Origin: an uncultured Caryophanales bacterium | GTDB lineage: Bacteria > Bacillota_I > Bacilli_A > RF39 > UBA660 | Length of the DNA stretch: 5,765 nucleotides | Direction of reading: 5' to 3' | NCBI GenBank assembly: GCA_946535455.1 | Contig: CAMNDO010000050.1 | Coordinates: 1 to 5,765, forward strand | Part shown: one piece after another, positions 1-5,765 of the stretch | Numbering within the stretch: the first letter of the stretch is position 1 | How the letters are laid out: the number at the start of each line of letters is the position of its first letter | Position numbers and translations under genes: made by a program | The notes under the pieces: model-generated | What the model was told of the DNA's origin: nothing | Seen by the model: the letters and a program-made list of their open reading frames with translations, nothing else | Database searches by the model: none

Positions 1-948
1 AAATTGGAATAGTTTTGGAGTGACATACAGATCCTCTCCATCAATATCTGGATTTTTTCGTTCTTCTTTCTTCAAACGTTCATTGATATCTAATTCAATA
101 ATAGAATCACAAATTTTATAACGATAGAATAATTTAATCGCACGATAATCATTTTCTCCAATGGCTTTATTCATGGCAGTATGATATTCTGTTCTCTCAT
201 TGGCTTTAATATAAACGGGTGGTAATCCACTATCTTCTAATAATCGATTAATAAAAGCACGAATGGTTCTTCCATTTCCATCTGCGAATGGATGAACACG
301 AACCAATTCACATTCTAATTCTACACATTGATCTAGAAAATATAACAAATCTTTTCCACAACTAGAATTTCTTAAAAATTGAGCGACTTCATGAAGAAAA
401 TCAACCGTAGGAGAGATACGATGAAGTTCTTCTGGAATCATACTCCATTCACATAAACCAAGTCCTGTTCCTGGTAAATATACATCATAATTTCGATAGA
501 CTCCTGAATATTCTGGAAACGGAGTATGAGAAAATAACTTTTTGTGTAATTCTTTTAAAGAGTAGATAGAGAAATCCTCTTCAAATCTAGGAGAATGTAA
601 GTATTCATACATATCTTTTAGACCAGCAATTTCTTCTTTTCCGTGAATCGTTGTATCATTAACCCCTTCAATTTCACTTTCATTCTTCACGTACTTTTTC
701 ATAAAACTCTTACGCATCTTATCAAATTCTACTCTTCCAATGTTTAATTGATAATACATTTCAATTAATTTTTCAGGAACTTGTCTATCACTTTCTCTTA
801 AGTTCTTTTTCTTTTTACGATATTTATATCCTAAAAAAGATTGCTGAATGATGAACGGAATATCTAATCCAGCTTTGCTCATGACATAATATAAAAGTTC
901 TCGTTCACGTTGTTTTTCTTCGTGTTCTTGTAATTTTTCTTCACTCAT
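1..948 (-). CDS. Fic-domain protein, probable AMP-transferase (3' end outside window)
   Basis: Fic proteins usually transfer AMP (or another phosphate-containing group) from a nucleotide to a hydroxyl on a target protein. My translation from the ATG at 948-946 is open for 316 residues to the window edge with no stop, so the C-terminus is missing. The complete active-site motif HPFADGNGR lies at residues 219-227, followed by T-I-R230, with His219 the expected catalytic base and the GNGR loop the phosphate binder. A flap-like segment SGVYRNYDVYLPG is near 148-160. Residues 90-95 read ESEIEG and match the position of the autoinhibitory helix of class II Fic proteins, with the inhibitory Glu94 kept. 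The N-terminus is charged and has no signal peptide, so the protein is probably cytoplasmic. The start is fixed by an excellent Shine-Dalgarno sequence and a consensus promoter just upstream. No antitoxin-like partner gene is visible. Family assignment is firm; target and biological role are unknown. Confidence 0.93.
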   Translation of the reverse strand, partial: MSEEKLQEHEEKQRERELLYYVMSKAGLDIPFIIQQSFLGYKYRKKKKNLRESDRQVPEKLIEMYYQLNIGRVEFDKMRKSFMKKYVKNESEIEGVNDTTIHGKEEIAGLKDMYEYLHSPRFEEDFSIYSLKELHKKLFSHTPFPEYSGVYRNYDVYLPGTGLGLCEWSMIPEELHRISPTVDFLHEVAQFLRNSSCGKDLLYFLDQCVELECELVRVHPFADGNGRTIRAFINRLLEDSGLPPVYIKANERTEYHTAMNKAIGENDYRAIKLFYRYKICDSIIELDINERLKKEERKNPDIDGEDLYVTPKLFQF

Positions 949-953
949 GCAAA

Positions 954-963
954 CCCCTCCTTT
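954..963 (-). promoter_or_regulatory. Ribosome binding site of the Fic gene
   Basis: The minus strand reads AAAGGAGGGG, ending 5 nt before the ATG at 948. This near-perfect anti-16S match fixes the start codon of the Fic gene. Confidence 0.85.
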
Positions 964-975
964 AAATTACGGTGT

Positions 976-1004
976 ATTATAACATAAATCATTTTTTTTG
1001 TCAA
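976..1004 (-). promoter_or_regulatory. Consensus sigma-A promoter of the Fic gene
   Basis: On the minus strand TTGACA (1004-999) is followed after exactly 17 nt by TATAAT (981-976). Both hexamers match the housekeeping consensus perfectly, and the spacer starts with seven A. Transcription should start near 969, leaving an untranslated leader of about 20 nt that is mostly ribosome binding site. The first two bases of the -35 hexamer lie in the U-tract of the leuS terminator. I see no obvious operator or inverted repeat over the promoter, so strong constitutive expression is the simplest reading (inference). Confidence 0.85.
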
Positions 1005-1032
1005 AAAATAAAGGGAGCATTCCCTTTATTTT
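1003..1032 (-). terminator. Intrinsic terminator of the leuS operon
   Basis: A perfect 12-bp inverted repeat (1005-1016 with 1021-1032) surrounds a 4-nt loop (1017-1020). On the minus strand the hairpin ends in a run of T at 1008-1003. The leuS stop codon TAA (1028-1026) lies inside the upstream arm of the stem. The plus-strand side has only a short T-run, so termination is expected mainly for minus-strand transcripts. Confidence 0.88.
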
Positions 1033-3440
1033 ACAACGATATTTACTAGTTTTTTTGGAACGACGATTTCTTTTACGATGGTTTTTCCATCGATATTTAC
1101 TTTTACATTTTCAATCTCTTTCGCAATTTTTTTCATTTCTTCTTCTGATGTATCGGTAGATACTTCAATTTTTCCTCTTACTTTTCCATTCACTTGGACA
1201 ACCATTTCATAAGTATCTTCTGTTAATTTAGAAGGATCATACGTAGGCCATGATTCATTGGCAATGGTCTCTTCATGATGGAATACTTCATTCCAAATTT
1301 CTTCTGTAATATGAGGAACAATTGGATTTAACAATTTGATGAAGTTTTCCGCATATTCTAAATTCCAATGATCTTCTTTATATACGGCATTCACAAAAAT
1401 CATCATTTGAGAAATTGCTGTATTAAAGTTTAATGTTTCATAATCTTCTGTTACCTTTTTCACTGTTTGATGATATACCTTATCTAAGTTAGGATTTTCT
1501 TTAAACTCTTTTTTCTCTTCGTGATATAATCTCCAAACACGCTCCAAGAACTTTTTGATTCCTTTTACCGTTTCATCATTCCAAGGTTTATCTGCTTCTA
1601 ATGGTCCCATAAACATTTCATACATTCTAAGGGTATCGGATCCATATTCTTTCACAACATCATCTGGATTTACGACAAATTCTGGAAAGCGTTTTCCCAT
1701 TTTAATTCCATTCGCTCCTAAAATCATACCTTGATGTACTAACTTTTGGAATGGTTCTTTCACAGAAACCAATCCCTTATCATATAAGAATTGATTCCAT
1801 ACTCTCGCATATAATAAGTGTCCTACCGCATGTTCTGGTCCACCTACATATAAATCAACTGGCATCCAGTGTTCTATTAACTTAGGATCTGCGAACATTT
1901 CCTCATTTTTTGGATCAATATAACGTAAGAAATACCAACTAGATCCGGCAGAACCTGGCATAGTAGAAGTTTCTCGAACTCCTTTTACACCATCTACTTC
2001 TACATTTTTCCATTCTTCTGCATTTTCCAATGGTGCCATTCCATTCTTTCCTTTATAATCATCCATTTCTGGTAAGATTAATGGTAAATCTTTATCGTCT
2101 AATACCACATCTCTTCCATCTTCTAAATGAATCACTGGAATTGGTTCTCCCCAATATCTTTGACGAGCAAAAATCCATTCTCTTAAGCGATAATTCGTCT
2201 TTCTTTTTCCACAACCCATTTTCACTAATTTATCGGTAATCGCATCTTTGGCTTCTTCTACCGTTAATCCATTGAATTCCTCACTATTGATTAATTTGCA
2301 GTCTTTTCCTAAATAATCTTGTTTTTCAAAAGCACATTCTGTGGTATCTCTTCCCTCAATTACTTGAATTCGATCAATATGATGAACCTCTGAATACTCA
2401 AAGTCTCTTTGATCATGACTTGGAACTGCCATAACAGCACCTGTACCATAACTAGCCAATACAAAATCTCCTAAGAAAATAGGAACTTCTTTCCCATTGA
2501 CTGGATTGATTGCGAAAACACCTTCTAATCGAACTCCACTCTTTGTCTTATTCATTTCCGTACGATCAAATTCAGATTTTTTACTGGTTTCTTCTCGATA
2601 AGCTTCTACATCTGCCCAGTTTTGAATACGATCTTTTAGTTCATCTACCAATTTATTTTCTGGTGCTAAAACCATAAAGGTAATTCCATAAATGGTTTCA
2701 ATACAAGTCGTATAAATCGAGAATTTTCCACCATCTTTGATTTCAAAATCGACCTCTACTCCTTCACTTTTTCCAATCCAATTCCTTTGCATTTCCTTCG
2801 TAGACTCTGGCCAATCAATTTCGTCTAATCCACTTAGTAAGCTTTCCGCAAAAGCTGGAGTATCAATCACCCATTGTTTCATTTCTTTTCGAACAACCGG
2901 ATATCCTCCTCTTTCACTTTTTCCATCAATGATTTCATCATTTGCCAAAACAGTTCCTAACTCTTCACACCAGTTTACTGGCATATTAATTTGTTTGGCA
3001 TACCCATCTTCATATAATTTCTTAAAAATCCATTGAGTCCACTTGTAATAAGAAGGATCTGATGTGGATACTTTTCGATCCCAATCATAAGAAAAACCAA
3101 GTGTTTTTAATTGTCTTTCAAATGTTTGAATATTTTCATCTGTAAATTTTGCAGGATGATTTCCAGTTTGAATTGCATATTGTTCTGCGGGTAACCCAAA
3201 AGAATCATATCCCATTGGATGAAGGACATTATACCCTTGCATTCTCTTCATACGAGAGACAATATCTGTTGCGGTATATCCTTCTGGATGCCCTGCATGT
3301 AATCCTACTCCAGATGGATAAGGAAACATATCCAAAGCATAAAACTTTGGTTTTGAAAAATCCCAAGCATCTGTCGCAAATGTTTTATTTTTTTCCCAAT
3401 AATCTTGCCATTTTTTTTCTATTTTAATAAAATCATACAT
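1026..3440 (-). CDS. leuS: Leucyl-tRNA synthetase
   Basis: This class Ia synthetase attaches leucine to tRNA-Leu in the cytoplasm. The 804-residue length is usual for bacterial LeuRS. Visible in order: the Rossmann-fold start with the HIGH-type motif HAGH at 48-51; WCEELGTVLANDEIIDGKSERGG at about 157-179, with a single cysteine and so no zinc site; the CP1 editing insertion at about 225-415, including GTGAVMAVPSHDQRDFEY (332-349); REWIFARQRYWGEPIP (420-435); GSAGSSWYFLRY (496-507); YVGGPEHAVGH (531-541); the KMSKS-loop equivalent KMGKR (580-584); the anticodon-binding helical domain; and a C-terminal domain with VQVNGKVRGK (748-757). Two motifs are unusual: KMGKR for KMSKS, and TTCIET (244-249) for TTRPDT in the editing pocket. 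The gene overlaps the upstream membrane-protein gene by 8 nt. AAAGGA at 3456-3451 lies 10 nt before the ATG, so translation is probably coupled. Transcription is controlled by the Leu T-box upstream of the operon. Confidence 0.98.
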   Translation of the reverse strand: MYDFIKIEKKWQDYWEKNKTFATDAWDFSKPKFYALDMFPYPSGVGLHAGHPEGYTATDIVSRMKRMQGYNVLHPMGYDSFGLPAEQYAIQTGNHPAKFTDENIQTFERQLKTLGFSYDWDRKVSTSDPSYYKWTQWIFKKLYEDGYAKQINMPVNWCEELGTVLANDEIIDGKSERGGYPVVRKEMKQWVIDTPAFAESLLSGLDEIDWPESTKEMQRNWIGKSEGVEVDFEIKDGGKFSIYTTCIETIYGITFMVLAPENKLVDELKDRIQNWADVEAYREETSKKSEFDRTEMNKTKSGVRLEGVFAINPVNGKEVPIFLGDFVLASYGTGAVMAVPSHDQRDFEYSEVHHIDRIQVIEGRDTTECAFEKQDYLGKDCKLINSEEFNGLTVEEAKDAITDKLVKMGCGKRKTNYRLREWIFARQRYWGEPIPVIHLEDGRDVVLDDKDLPLILPEMDDYKGKNGMAPLENAEEWKNVEVDGVKGVRETSTMPGSAGSSWYFLRYIDPKNEEMFADPKLIEHWMPVDLYVGGPEHAVGHLLYARVWNQFLYDKGLVSVKEPFQKLVHQGMILGANGIKMGKRFPEFVVNPDDVVKEYGSDTLRMYEMFMGPLEADKPWNDETVKGIKKFLERVWRLYHEEKKEFKENPNLDKVYHQTVKKVTEDYETLNFNTAISQMMIFVNAVYKEDHWNLEYAENFIKLLNPIVPHITEEIWNEVFHHEETIANESWPTYDPSKLTEDTYEMVVQVNGKVRGKIEVSTDTSEEEMKKIAKEIENVKVNIDGKTIVKEIVVPKKLVNIVVK

Positions 3441-3783
3441 CTTTAATCATTCCTTTCTTCTTATAAAATAAATATACGATATGATAACTCACTAATATGA
3501 GAAGTACTGTAGAGGCTACTCCTGAGAGAAGTTTCCACAAAAATGGTTTAAAAAACGAAATAATACTAACGACTAAAGCAATATCAAAAGAAGAAGTAAT
3601 CGCGATTATTTGTAATAATTGTGGATAATCTACTTTCTTTCGATCCAGTCGATAAACTCTCATCAAATATAAGACTTCTACCGGATCATTCTTTTTCCCT
3701 TTCTTTGCTTTCTTCACAACAAAGACTTGGTAGAAAAGAAAAATCAGTACATAAGCCATTAAAAATAATATAAATTCTTCCAT
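3433..3783 (-). CDS. Unrecognised small membrane protein, first gene of the leuS operon
   Basis: I do not recognise this 116-residue protein. It has three likely transmembrane segments: about 3-23 (FILFLMAYVLIFLFYQVFVV), 55-79 (hydrophobic, with SSFDIALVV in the middle) and 84-106. A lysine-rich stretch KKAKKGKK (24-31) follows the first helix and KKK (108-110) follows the third. By the positive-inside rule the N-terminus is outside and the C-terminus inside. The cytoplasmic loop between helices 1 and 2 holds a possibly conserved patch, DPVEVLYLMRVYRLDRKK (33-50). The start at 3783 is chosen because GGAGG sits 4 nt upstream. A longer in-frame ATG at 3804 lies inside the T-box terminator hairpin and has no ribosome binding site. 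The TGA stop overlaps the leuS start (ATGTATGA). A role linked to leucine supply or translation is suggested only by this shared control. Confidence 0.8.
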   Translation of the reverse strand: MEEFILFLMAYVLIFLFYQVFVVKKAKKGKKNDPVEVLYLMRVYRLDRKKVDYPQLLQIIAITSSFDIALVVSIISFFKPFLWKLLSGVASTVLLILVSYHIVYLFYKKKGMIKDV

Positions 3784-3787
3784 AAAT

Positions 3788-3792
3788 CCTCC
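3788..3792 (-). promoter_or_regulatory. Ribosome binding site deciding the start of the membrane-protein gene
   Basis: GGAGG on the minus strand directly follows the terminator U-tract and lies 4 nt before the ATG at 3783-3781. It rules out the in-frame ATG 21 nt further upstream, which would place the terminator in the coding region. Confidence 0.8.
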
Positions 3793-3825
3793 AAAAAAAA
3801 TCATTCATCCATAAGGACGAATGAT
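3793..3825 (-). terminator. T-box regulatory terminator
   Basis: The minus strand forms an 11-bp hairpin: ATCATTCGTCC (3825-3815), loop TTAT, GGATGAATGAT (3810-3800), with one G-U pair. T residues continue to 3793. The upstream arm contains CC of the CCTTA sequence (3816-3812) needed for the antiterminator, and the loop holds the rest, so the two folds exclude each other. Confidence 0.9.
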
Positions 3826-3901
3826 CGCGGTACCACCTTAATTTATTAGTCTTTTGACTAATCTCATATTGATAACGGAATTACCCTTTTGCTCCAAAGA
3901 C

Positions 3902-3904
3902 AAG
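3902..3904 (-). promoter_or_regulatory. Specifier codon CUU (Leu) of the T-box
   Basis: The sequence GAA-CTT-G lies on the 3' side of Stem I, shortly before TCTTTGGAGC, the usual location of the specifier in T-box leaders. CTT encodes leucine, which matches leuS. The register comes from the motif pattern and not from computed folding. Confidence 0.7.
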
Positions 3905-3996
3905 TTCAAAGATTCTTCTTATCTATTTCCACCAACCATAGACTCTCTTTCAAGATTTCTTCTTTTACTACTTCTTTTTCATCACAAATATACCCT

Positions 3997-4005
3997 ATTA
4001 TATCA
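3997..4005 (-). promoter_or_regulatory. Extended -10 promoter of the T-box/leuS operon
   Basis: The minus strand reads TGATATAAT: a perfect TATAAT (4002-3997) with the TGn extension. At 16-18 nt spacing the upstream sequence matches TTGACA poorly (best is TTTTCT), so recognition should depend on the extended -10. The possible -35 region lies in the U-tract and stem of the preceding GH31 terminator. Transcription would start near 3990. Confidence 0.72.
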
Positions 4006-4011
4006 TAAAGT

Positions 4012-4043
4012 AAAAAAAAGAAAAGACCTTTTCATCTTTTCTT
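4012..4043 (-). terminator. Intrinsic terminator of the GH31 gene
   Basis: A perfect 9-bp stem (AAGAAAAGA at 4043-4035 with TCTTTTCTT at 4026-4018) has an 8-nt loop and is followed by T residues down to 4012. The stem is A-U rich and weak, so readthrough into the leuS operon is possible. It overlaps the TAA stop of the GH31 gene (4044-4042). Confidence 0.75.
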
Positions 4044-5765
4044 AGAATTCATTAATGTACTCTAATAGTTTTAAGAACAAACTCATATACTCTTTCGATA
4101 GTCCTTTTTTTCTTAACTTTCTAAGAGCAATTCTTTTCTTAGAGTTTGGTAAATCTCCAAAGATAATATCTGATATTTCTTCTTTTAAATAGGTATTAAT
4201 CTTTAGATCTACTAAAATACTATCAATATCGTCGTTAATCAAACGAACAGCATCAATTTCAATATCTTGTCCCTTACAGTTAATGGTTAATTGCCCAATG
4301 GTAGGAACATTTTTCACTTCTACTACGAAGTCATTTCCATCTACATAACTTTCAAATTTTAATTTTTCAGCATTAAAGTAAATGGTAACATCATCGGCTT
4401 GTTTGGTATTTCTAAATACCATTTTATAGTTTCTTTTCTCAGGAACAATACCACTTTTTCCATCGATGGAACGAATGATTACCGTATAGTTATTTCGTAA
4501 ATAGTTGTAGTCAATCGATGTTTTTAAGAAATATCCTTCTCGATAAAGAGAAGTAATTCCATCATCTTCATATAAGGTATATGTATTACTAGCTCCTGGG
4601 AAAATTTGAATTTCTAAATCCGTTGGTAATCCAATGTTATTGTAATCACTTCTATTGGAGAACGGAATAATCGAACCAGAATGCGCAAATACAGGATAAT
4701 CTTCTTCTTTAAAGAAAGAAACATATTTCTTATTTCCTGGGAATTTTTTACCTGTAACAAAGTCATACCAAACACCATCTGGTACGAAGAAACGATGAAT
4801 CGTACGGTTCATAACGGGATCTTTTGGTTCCAAAATAGGACAAACTAATAATTGAGAACCAAAATAATATTGATTTCGATATAAGCTATCATCATAAACC
4901 CACATATAATTATAATAAAATGGTTGAATCAAAGGAGTTCCTGATTTGGTATAATTATAAGCTTCTGTATATAAATATGGGATAAAACGATGGCGTAGTC
5001 TCATATAATCTGCTGTAATACTTTCTGTTTTCGCATCCCATAACCATGGTTCTTTTTTATAATACTTTCCTCTTGCTCCATGGAATCGCAAAATAGGTCC
5101 AAAGGTACTTAATTGTACATATCGAAGATAAAGTTCTCCATCTTCAATACCACCATGGTTTCCACCTACATCATGGCTCCAAAAACTAACTCCAATATTC
5201 GCCGCATTCAAGTAGTGGAATGGTAATTCTTTTAAGCATTTCCAACTAATTTCACTACTTCCTCCATAAAGAACGGGATAACGATGAGGTGCATAAATAC
5301 TACCTCTTGCGAGTAATAATGGTCTCTTATTACTATTTCTACCAGAATCTAAATACATATAGTGATTTAATGCCCATAATTTCGTAATATCCATTTTTCC
5401 ATCGGAATCATTCCAGAAGAAATCAACTCCTAAGGCTTCTAGTGGATGTAAGAACATTTTAAATAAAACATCTAATAATTTTGGATTCAAAGGATCAAAA
5501 TCAATAATCGTAGGAGACTGCATTTGTAAGTATTCACTCGCTTGTGGGAAGTATTGTTCATGTGGATAAATTCCATTCGTTGGATTCACAACCAGTCCTA
5601 CACGAATTCCTCTTCTATGAAATTCTCCAATCAAAGATTTTGGATCTTTGAATAACTCAGGATTAAATGTAAATCCTGTTTTTAAATCTTTTGCATTAGA
5701 AGCATTACGAATATGCCAATCATGATCAAAAAGCATAACAGAAATTGGTATTTTTTTTCTTTCAA
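4042..5765 (-). CDS. Glycoside hydrolase family 31 enzyme (5' end outside window)
   Basis: GH31 enzymes are mostly retaining alpha-glycosidases (alpha-glucosidase, alpha-xylosidase and relatives). The frame is open to the window edge, reading ERKKIPISV before the first visible Met at 5736. That Met lies inside the TIM barrel, so it is not the start, and the N-terminal beta-sandwich domain is missing. Numbering from that Met: DHDWHIRN (4-11) and GIRVGLVVNP (43-52) are barrel strands; VDFFWNDSDG (104-113) carries the expected nucleophile Asp110; HRYPVLYGG-S160 marks the usual acid/base position; IGVSFWSHDVGG (181-192) and ILRFHG (215-220) are typical GH31 substrate-pocket motifs. Beta-sandwich domains follow, including YTLYEDDG (386-393), as usual for GH31. 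The last 70 or so residues form a charged, probably helical tail. The Asp normally acting as acid/base is replaced by Ser160. Substrate cannot be told from sequence. The gene forms its own unit, closed by a terminator before the leuS promoter. Confidence 0.92.
   Translation of the reverse strand, partial: ERKKIPISVMLFDHDWHIRNASNAKDLKTGFTFNPELFKDPKSLIGEFHRRGIRVGLVVNPTNGIYPHEQYFPQASEYLQMQSPTIIDFDPLNPKLLDVLFKMFLHPLEALGVDFFWNDSDGKMDITKLWALNHYMYLDSGRNSNKRPLLLARGSIYAPHRYPVLYGGSSEISWKCLKELPFHYLNAANIGVSFWSHDVGGNHGGIEDGELYLRYVQLSTFGPILRFHGARGKYYKKEPWLWDAKTESITADYMRLRHRFIPYLYTEAYNYTKSGTPLIQPFYYNYMWVYDDSLYRNQYYFGSQLLVCPILEPKDPVMNRTIHRFFVPDGVWYDFVTGKKFPGNKKYVSFFKEEDYPVFAHSGSIIPFSNRSDYNNIGLPTDLEIQIFPGASNTYTLYEDDGITSLYREGYFLKTSIDYNYLRNNYTVIIRSIDGKSGIVPEKRNYKMVFRNTKQADDVTIYFNAEKLKFESYVDGNDFVVEVKNVPTIGQLTINCKGQDIEIDAVRLINDDIDSILVDLKINTYLKEEISDIIFGDLPNSKKRIALRKLRKKGLSKEYMSLFLKLLEYINEF

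Larger units (their letters stand above)
3793..3990 (-). ncRNA. T-box riboswitch, leucine type, controlling the membrane-protein gene and leuS
   Basis: This leader senses uncharged tRNA and lets transcription continue when the cognate amino acid is scarce. The hallmark T-box AAGGTGGTACCGCG is at 3839-3826. Its TGGT should pair with the tRNA NCCA end, U being right for a discriminator A. TAAGG (3840-3836) can pair with CCTTA (3816-3812) to form the antiterminator, competing with the terminator. Stem I shows the distal elements AGAGAG (near 3948) and GGTTGGTG (near 3936), then GAA-CTT-G and the GGAGC closing region. The specifier is read as CTT (3904-3902), a leucine codon; a one-base shift gives TTG, also leucine. 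A Stem III-like hairpin with a 7-bp stem and AAAA loop is at 3862-3845. The leucine specificity agrees with leuS downstream. The 5' end near 3990 is inferred from the -10 box. Confidence 0.95.

Noticed and set aside
1..948. Fic/Doc-type toxin-antitoxin module
   Set aside because: No small antitoxin gene precedes the Fic gene, and its own N-terminal inhibitory-type motif makes a separate antitoxin unnecessary. The downstream side is outside the window.
1003..1032. Bidirectional terminator serving a plus-strand gene
   Set aside because: The hairpin is symmetric, but no plus-strand gene ends here and the plus-strand T-run is short.
2030..2239. Plus-strand open frame of 69 codons
   Set aside because: It lies wholly within leuS on the opposite strand, has no ribosome binding site or recognisable protein, and reflects AT-rich antisense codons.
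2737..3036. Plus-strand open frame of 99 codons
   Set aside because: It is antisense to conserved LeuRS sequence and shows low-complexity Ser/Phe-rich composition; no independent support.
3149..3427. Plus-strand open frame of 92 codons
   Set aside because: It is antisense to the conserved N-terminal catalytic region of LeuRS and has no initiation signal.
3433..3435. TGA possibly read as tryptophan (Mycoplasma-type code)
   Set aside because: All genes use TGG for conserved tryptophans, and TGA here ends the frame exactly at the leuS start.
3854..4045. Plus-strand open frame of 63 codons in the intergenic region
   Set aside because: The region is fully explained on the minus strand as a T-box leader, its promoter and the GH31 terminator.
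5734..5736. ATG as the start of the GH31 gene
   Set aside because: The frame stays open upstream to the window edge, the Met falls inside the catalytic barrel, and no ribosome binding site precedes it.

Overview
This AT-rich window comes from a low-GC Gram-positive lineage. All genes lie on the minus strand and use Bacillota-type signals: strong GGAGG ribosome binding sites, sigma-A-like promoters, intrinsic terminators and a T-box leader. The LeuRS and GH31 sequences resemble what I recall from uncultured gut Bacilli/Clostridia, possibly relatives of the RF39/Erysipelotrichia groups. That placement is inference. Tryptophan is encoded by TGG and TGA is used as a stop, so the code is the standard bacterial one and not the Mycoplasma code.

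In transcription order (right to left) the window holds four items. (1) The 3' part of a GH31 glycoside hydrolase gene, open at the right edge and ending in an intrinsic terminator that contains its stop codon. (2) An extended -10 promoter and a Leu-type T-box riboswitch of about 200 nt. (3) A two-gene operon under that T-box: an unrecognised 116-residue membrane protein, then leuS, overlapping by 8 nt. It ends in a second terminator that again contains the stop codon. (4) A Fic-domain protein gene with a perfect-consensus promoter, whose -35 hexamer touches the U-tract of the leuS terminator. It runs off the left edge.

The operon logic is clear. When tRNA-Leu is uncharged, it should bind the T-box leader and stabilise the antiterminator, allowing transcription of both the small membrane protein and leucyl-tRNA synthetase. 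The GH31 and Fic genes are separate transcription units with no evident link to leucine.

I see no mobile element, CRISPR array, tRNA or rRNA. The points most worth a second look are: the unknown membrane protein under T-box control; a GH31 enzyme with serine at the usual acid/base aspartate position; LeuRS with KMGKR in place of KMSKS and an altered threonine-rich editing motif; and terminators fused to stop codons and to the next promoter. Nothing here amounts to a clearly new system.
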